Shown in pieces: positions 63,990 through 64,000 of a DNA stretch of 64,000 bases; position 1 is the stretch's first letter; the number at the start of each line of letters is the position of its first letter. The DNA lies in NCBI GenBank assembly GCA_963739245.1, contig CAVTZP010000007.1:204183-268182 (forward strand). Direction: 5' to 3'. The notes beneath the pieces are model-generated. The model was not told where the DNA came from. It did not search any database and saw only the letters and a list, made by a program, of their open reading frames with translations. Origin of the DNA: CAVTZP01 sp963739245 (GTDB lineage: Bacteria > Chloroflexota > Dehalococcoidia > Dehalococcoidales > BS750m-G39). The translations under genes were made by a program, and so were the position numbers.

Positions 63990-64000
63990 TTTTTAACTCG

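Overview
The window reads as a chromosomal segment of an anaerobic bacterium, most likely Chloroflexota and probably Dehalococcoidia-like. This is inferred from gene content and order only: an argJ-B-D-G-H run, FakA with several DegV proteins, NfnAB-type flavoproteins, acyl-CoA dehydrogenases, and short GC-rich palindromes scattered between genes. No rRNA and no complete mobile element is visible. From 1 to about 60.9 kb the segment is coherent and housekeeping-dominated. From about 60.9 kb to the right edge base composition drops in GC, and a truncated gene marks the join.

Layout. 1-5.9 kb: a fatty-acid kinase operon (fakA, three tandem DegV/FakB genes) ending in recG, which runs off the left edge. 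5.9-12.7 kb: rpmB, then a minus-strand arginine operon argJ-argB-argD-argG-argH-rpe. 12.8-19.2 kb: a pyruvate-kinase-domain protein, a small membrane protein, a permuted-papain-type protein, mutS, an MBL hydrolase and an orphan PD-(D/E)XK protein. 19.2-21.7 kb: an NfnAB-like electron-transfer pair behind a putative attenuator. 21.7-30.4 kb: RemA/DUF370, gmk, phosphate transport, an APC permease/UspA/TrkA module, comEA and comEC. 30.4-35.7 kb: small metal-binding, lipoprotein, MBL, radical SAM and pncC genes plus two unknown small proteins. 36-43 kb: rph, proA, proB, mfd. 43.7-48.1 kb: acpP, nusB, fabG, fabD, rpmF, DUF177 and an acyl-CoA dehydrogenase. 48.3-54.8 kb: an AsnC-type protein, two more acyl-CoA dehydrogenases, ispH, plsC, hpt, ade and tRNA-Leu. 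54.8-57.5 kb: metF and an iron/oxidative-stress operon. 57.6-60.9 kb: a sulfur-relay/Fe-S assembly operon. 61-64 kb: a B12-dependent glutamate-mutase-like pair and an XRE-cupin regulator.

The strongest lead is the Fe-S operon tusA-dsrE-iscS-like-iscU::MIP18-dnaJ behind a consensus promoter. Its cysteine desulfurase homologue has Thr where the PLP Schiff-base Lys belongs and Asp in place of the ring-stacking His, yet keeps the persulfide Cys. It is therefore probably not a normal cysteine desulfurase and may take sulfur from TusA/DsrE or sulfide. It is divergent from sodB-CDGSH-ferritin, so iron, sulfur and oxygen functions face each other across one promoter region.

Caveat. Eleven single-base indels break otherwise intact, mostly essential genes (recG, comEC twice, an MBL gene, a radical SAM gene, acpP, fabG, fabD, ade, glmS-like, glmE-like). 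Correcting one base at each of the ten internal sites in complete genes restores a full-length frame, so these look like consensus errors more than gene decay. Such genes are listed as single CDS features with the break noted.
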